DNA of 18,957 nucleotides from Stemphylium vesicarium. Its lineage: Eukaryota; Ascomycota; Dothideomycetes; Pleosporales; Pleosporaceae. The position numbers and the translations under genes were made by a program. Where the stretch lies: assembly GCA_004380135.1 (NCBI GenBank), contig QXCR01000311.1:1-18957 (forward strand), written 5' to 3'. Shown here in pieces: positions 16,537 through 18,957 of this stretch (positions within the stretch are counted from its first letter, which is position 1; each line of letters starts with the position of its first letter). The notes under the pieces are model-generated. The model was not told where the DNA came from and did not search any database. It saw only the letters and a list, made by a program, of their open reading frames with translations.

Positions 16537-18220
16537 TCACAACTCGTCTTTCTCGTCAACATCATCTCTGGCGATACTCTTTGCCTCAAAGCTATCCCCC
16601 TCCTTTGCAACTCTTCGCAACCGAAAGACTCGGGCAGCGTGGCTTTTGACGTCTGCCTTGAGTACACCACCCGCTTCTACGACGCCAATCTTCTCGCCAA
16701 ACAGTCGTGCATCCTCTTGCGCAAGGCCCTTGGCATAAGGGATCTCTGTAGCGTTATACCAGTTGGTCTTCGCCAAGATCGTTTGTTTCTCTGCACCCGT
16801 CTTTGCCGCCATCATTTCTGCCGCAGTCTCTTCGGACATGCGGTGCGCCCAGAGATCATGAATATTCCAGTCGTACTTCACGTGTGGCGCCGATCCGCCG
16901 GGTCCATATGGTATGAAGATCTCAGCGAGTGAAACGCTCATTACAGTGTCTTCGCCGCCAGCGTTCAGAAGGATTACGACTTCATCGCCGTTGTGCAAGT
17001 GGCCTGCCCACACGTGCGTCTCACCAACACCCCATTCGTCTTTTGCGACGCCTTCCGTATCGCGTCGCACTCTCGTCACACTTCTTCCATGAGGATCTTG
17101 ACTCAGCGCAATCATGGCGGGGTTGTTGATGATGGTAAGCGCGGATGCAGGCATGTCGCGCAGGTCGTTTCCGAGGAACAAAGGTGACTTCAGAGCGGCC
17201 CAAAGCGCGAAATGAGCTTTGTATTCCTCGTCAGTCATGCCACCTTGCCCGACCTCGAGCATGTCGAGGTCGCTCCATCCACCAGGGATGCTTCGGTCCG
17301 CAAATGGCGCCACTTTGTTGAGGATAAACAGCACGGAGCAGTGCGTGCCGGGTGCTACGCAGTTGATATCACCCGGTGCTAAGGTGTTGCAACCGCAAAG
17401 ATCATCAGGTCGTGTGAATGAATCGTAAATGTCTCCTGTGATACGCCATGAGTTCGAGACGGACATTCCCCACTGGTTGCATAAGTCAATATGTCTTATC
17501 GACACATAAGTGTGCGCGGGCTGTGTCTGACTTACTGTGTGAACGAGATCCTCTCCCCAGTTGCATAGGTTAAACAAGATGTTCTTTCCCGTCGCCTTCA
17601 GCGCGTCCGACATGGTTTTGAAGCGATTGAACGACACGGATGGTGTGCCTACGCGACCCATGTGATAGCAGCTGTCGTACTTCAGCATGTCTACTCCCCA
17701 TCCAGCGAAACTCTTCGCATCGTCGATCTCATGATCAAGCGATCCTTCTACGAAATCTCAGTGACTGTTTCTGAAATGTGTATCGTGATTCTCGTACCAA
17801 ATCTTGCGCAGGTCATTTCACCTGCACTGCTGTACATGCCGAACTTGAGATTCTGGCCGTGAAGATGATCGGAAATGGAGTTCAATCCGTTCGGGAACTT
17901 GTCGAGAGCTGGCTGGAGCTTTCCTTTCTTGTCTCGACCCTTGGGGTCTTGCCAGCAATCGTCTAGGACTACGTAGTCATAACCCAAGTCTCGCAAGCCG
18001 AGGTCGATGATCTGTGCAGATGTTGTGAGAAGCAGGTTTTCGGACACGTCGCATCCGAACGCGTTCCAGTTGTTCTTTGGATATTAGCAAGCGTCTGAGG
18101 TTGGCTGTAGAGAATGCGCACCCAGCCCATTGGCGGCGTAATAGCAAGGCCATTGTTGATCGCGGTTGCGCCGCCCAAGAGCGTCGTTATGGTGAGGACG
18201 CTGTTTCGTGAAAGCGCCAT
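16537..18220 (-). CDS. Alpha-galactosidase, GH27, with signal peptide and C-terminal KDEL
   Basis: Exons on the minus strand are 18122-18220, 17798-18074, 17536-17747 and 16537-17472, joining to 508 codons (507 aa). The enzyme releases terminal alpha-1,6-galactose from raffinose-type sugars or galactomannan. MALSRNSVLTITTLLGGATA is a signal peptide; the mature part opens GLAITPPMGWNNWNAFGCDV, as in GH27. The nucleophile is D150 in MLKYDSCY and the acid/base D264 in GGWSDLDML. A C-terminal beta domain follows. The last four residues are KDEL, an ER-retrieval signal, odd for an enzyme that is normally secreted. Introns are 47 nt (GTGCGC...AAAG, branch GCTAAT), 50 nt (GTACGA...GTAG) and 63 nt (GTAAGT...CCAG). 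Removing the last restores LVHTWGMSVSNSW; it is stop-free and in frame, so retention would insert 21 residues. An upstream in-frame Met (18268) is less likely as start because it would bury the signal peptide. Confidence 0.95.
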
Positions 18221-18669
18221 TGTGGGAAATCGAGAATGCCTCCTAAACGATGAAATCTGCAGCAGCACCTACAGCAGGTTTTAATATCAGCACTTTATCT
18301 AGCCCAAAGTAACGTGGGGATATGCCTGCAACGTGTTGTTGATCCATGGTGGAGAGGCTCCGCAAGTGAGGAATACTCGTTGAGTATCCCGCCGCTAACA
18401 TGAAGCGGCGGCTTTACCCCGCCGCAGCTCAGGTCGCCCAGACCCCGACACCCCAACGTACTCCTCGCACAACAACGCGTACTCCCTGGCACTGGTACTT
18501 GTTTATCATTACAAAGAGAGTCCAGAGTAGCACGAAAGTGGTGATTGTTTACTCAGCGCCAGCAGCGCCTCGTATTCGGGATCATTGTCTCTCGGCTCAT
18601 GCTCCATGTGAGGCGCAAACTGGACAAGGAAGCGCAGCAGCCACCGATCCAGTACGAAGCTAAGCTAGC
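18221..18669. promoter_or_regulatory. Upstream region of the alpha-galactosidase gene, with a CreA-type site
   Basis: On the gene's strand a GCGGGG word (18417-18422 as CCCCGC) lies about 200 bp before the start codon and fits the SYGGRG consensus of the fungal carbon catabolite repressor CreA/CRE1, which commonly controls galactosidase genes. Next to it are a perfect 8-bp inverted repeat CCGCCGCT/AGCGGCGG (18389-18396, 18404-18411) and ATACTC/GAGTAT (about 18373-18387). A TATA-like TTTTAATATC (18281-18290, plus strand) is nearer the gene. Single CreA words occur often by chance, so regulation is inference. The open frame at 18400-18663 has no domain features. Confidence 0.4.
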
Positions 18670-18707
18670 GGCCACCGAAGCTGGCCACCCACTGAAGCTG
18701 GCCACCC
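18670..18707 (-). repeat. Tandem subterminal repeats at the 3' end of the right DDE transposon
   Basis: On the minus strand, two 17-bp units of the form GGTGGCCAGCTTC(A/G)GTG follow each other (GGCCACC words start at 18683 and 18700), and a shorter third copy starts at 18670. TA at 18667-18668 directly outside GCGGCCACC would be the expected Tc1/pogo target. The units resemble those at 254-286. They lie about 50 bp after the stop codon of the transposase fragment at the window edge and are its likely transposase-binding terminal repeat. Confidence 0.6.
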
Positions 18708-18757
18708 GCCCAGAACCCAGCCACCCATTAAAAATCAACGTAATTAATTGAACCTAA

Positions 18758-18955
18758 TTACAATTGCCACTCTGTACACATAGACTGGAGAGTTTGAGCT
18801 GCTGATTCAGCTGCTGCTCTCTCTGCTGCTTTTTCTGCAGTGTTACTATTGTTTTGTAACTCTAAAAGAGCAGACGCCTGCACTGCTACCATAATTGTTT
18901 CTATGTCTGCAAAGCGTTGATTTGGATTTACATGAACTTTCTTTCGTGGCTGCTG
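18758..18955 (-). CDS. DDE transposase, C-terminal fragment (cut by window edge)
   Basis: On the minus strand a frame open at the window edge encodes 65 residues and stops at TAA 18758-18760. It begins QQPRKKVHVNPNQRFADIET, a basic segment followed by a PN-x-RFA-type motif that I know from the C-terminal end of fungal pogo-type (DDE_1) transposases. It continues as an Ala/Glu/Gln-rich, probably alpha-helical or coiled-coil tail (residues about 25-58). No start codon or catalytic residues are in the window. The terminal repeats just downstream support a transposon. It has no zinc knuckle, so it belongs to a different family from the left-edge element despite the similar end repeats. Confidence 0.6.
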   Translation of the reverse strand, partial: QQPRKKVHVNPNQRFADIETIMVAVQASALLELQNNSNTAEKAAERAAAESAAQTLQSMCTEWQL

Positions 18956-18957
18956 AG

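Overview
The window looks like a piece of a filamentous ascomycete genome, most likely a dothideomycete of the Pleosporales type. The evidence is spliceosomal introns of 47-90 nt with fungal branch points (CTAAC/CTAAT), AT-rich stretches that have lost CpA/TpG as expected from repeat-induced point mutation (RIP), pogo/Tc1-type DDE transposases with HTH or zinc-knuckle domains, and typical ascomycete gene families. The exact species cannot be read from the sequence.

Layout. Both edges are cut through the C-terminal ends of DDE transposases that point inward (1-213 on +, 18758-18955 on -). From 288 to about 1445 lies an old RIP-mutated repeat into which two LTR retrotransposons inserted later. 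Each left a solo LTR with a perfect 5-bp target duplication (560-762, AGATC; 853-1310, TTAAG). A third solo LTR (4985-5419, ACCCG) shares its 3' terminal block with the second. A complete nuclear gene for the PSST/NDUFS7 subunit of respiratory complex I (2617-3466, +, three exons) sits between the LTRs. The region 3467-4984 has no gene I recognise.

The middle holds an accessory metabolic block. It has a TOXD/enoyl-reductase-like MDR oxidoreductase (5717-6898, -) with two non-GT splice donors, a RIP-scarred and truncated pogo-type transposase just upstream of it (7197-7928, -), an NAD(P)-binding extended/atypical SDR (8262-9436, -), and a cytochrome P450 (10398-12268, +) head-to-head with the SDR across a 961-bp intergenic region. 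The P450 converges on a secreted Ser/Ala/Val-repeat protein with an eight-cysteine C-terminal domain (12522-13585, -), whose stop codon lies inside a 25-nt palindrome.

The right side is gene-poor (13586-16536) apart from one unassigned 213-codon ORF and a 128-bp hAT-type MITE with a perfect 8-bp target duplication (16212-16339). It ends with a four-exon GH27 alpha-galactosidase (16537-18220, -) that has a signal peptide and, unusually, a C-terminal KDEL.

Functionally, MDR reductase + SDR + P450 could be tailoring enzymes of one pathway, but no backbone synthase, transporter or regulator is in the window. The PSST and alpha-galactosidase genes have no evident link to them. All exon models were derived by eye from splice signals, frame continuity and family conservation; no alignment or search was run.
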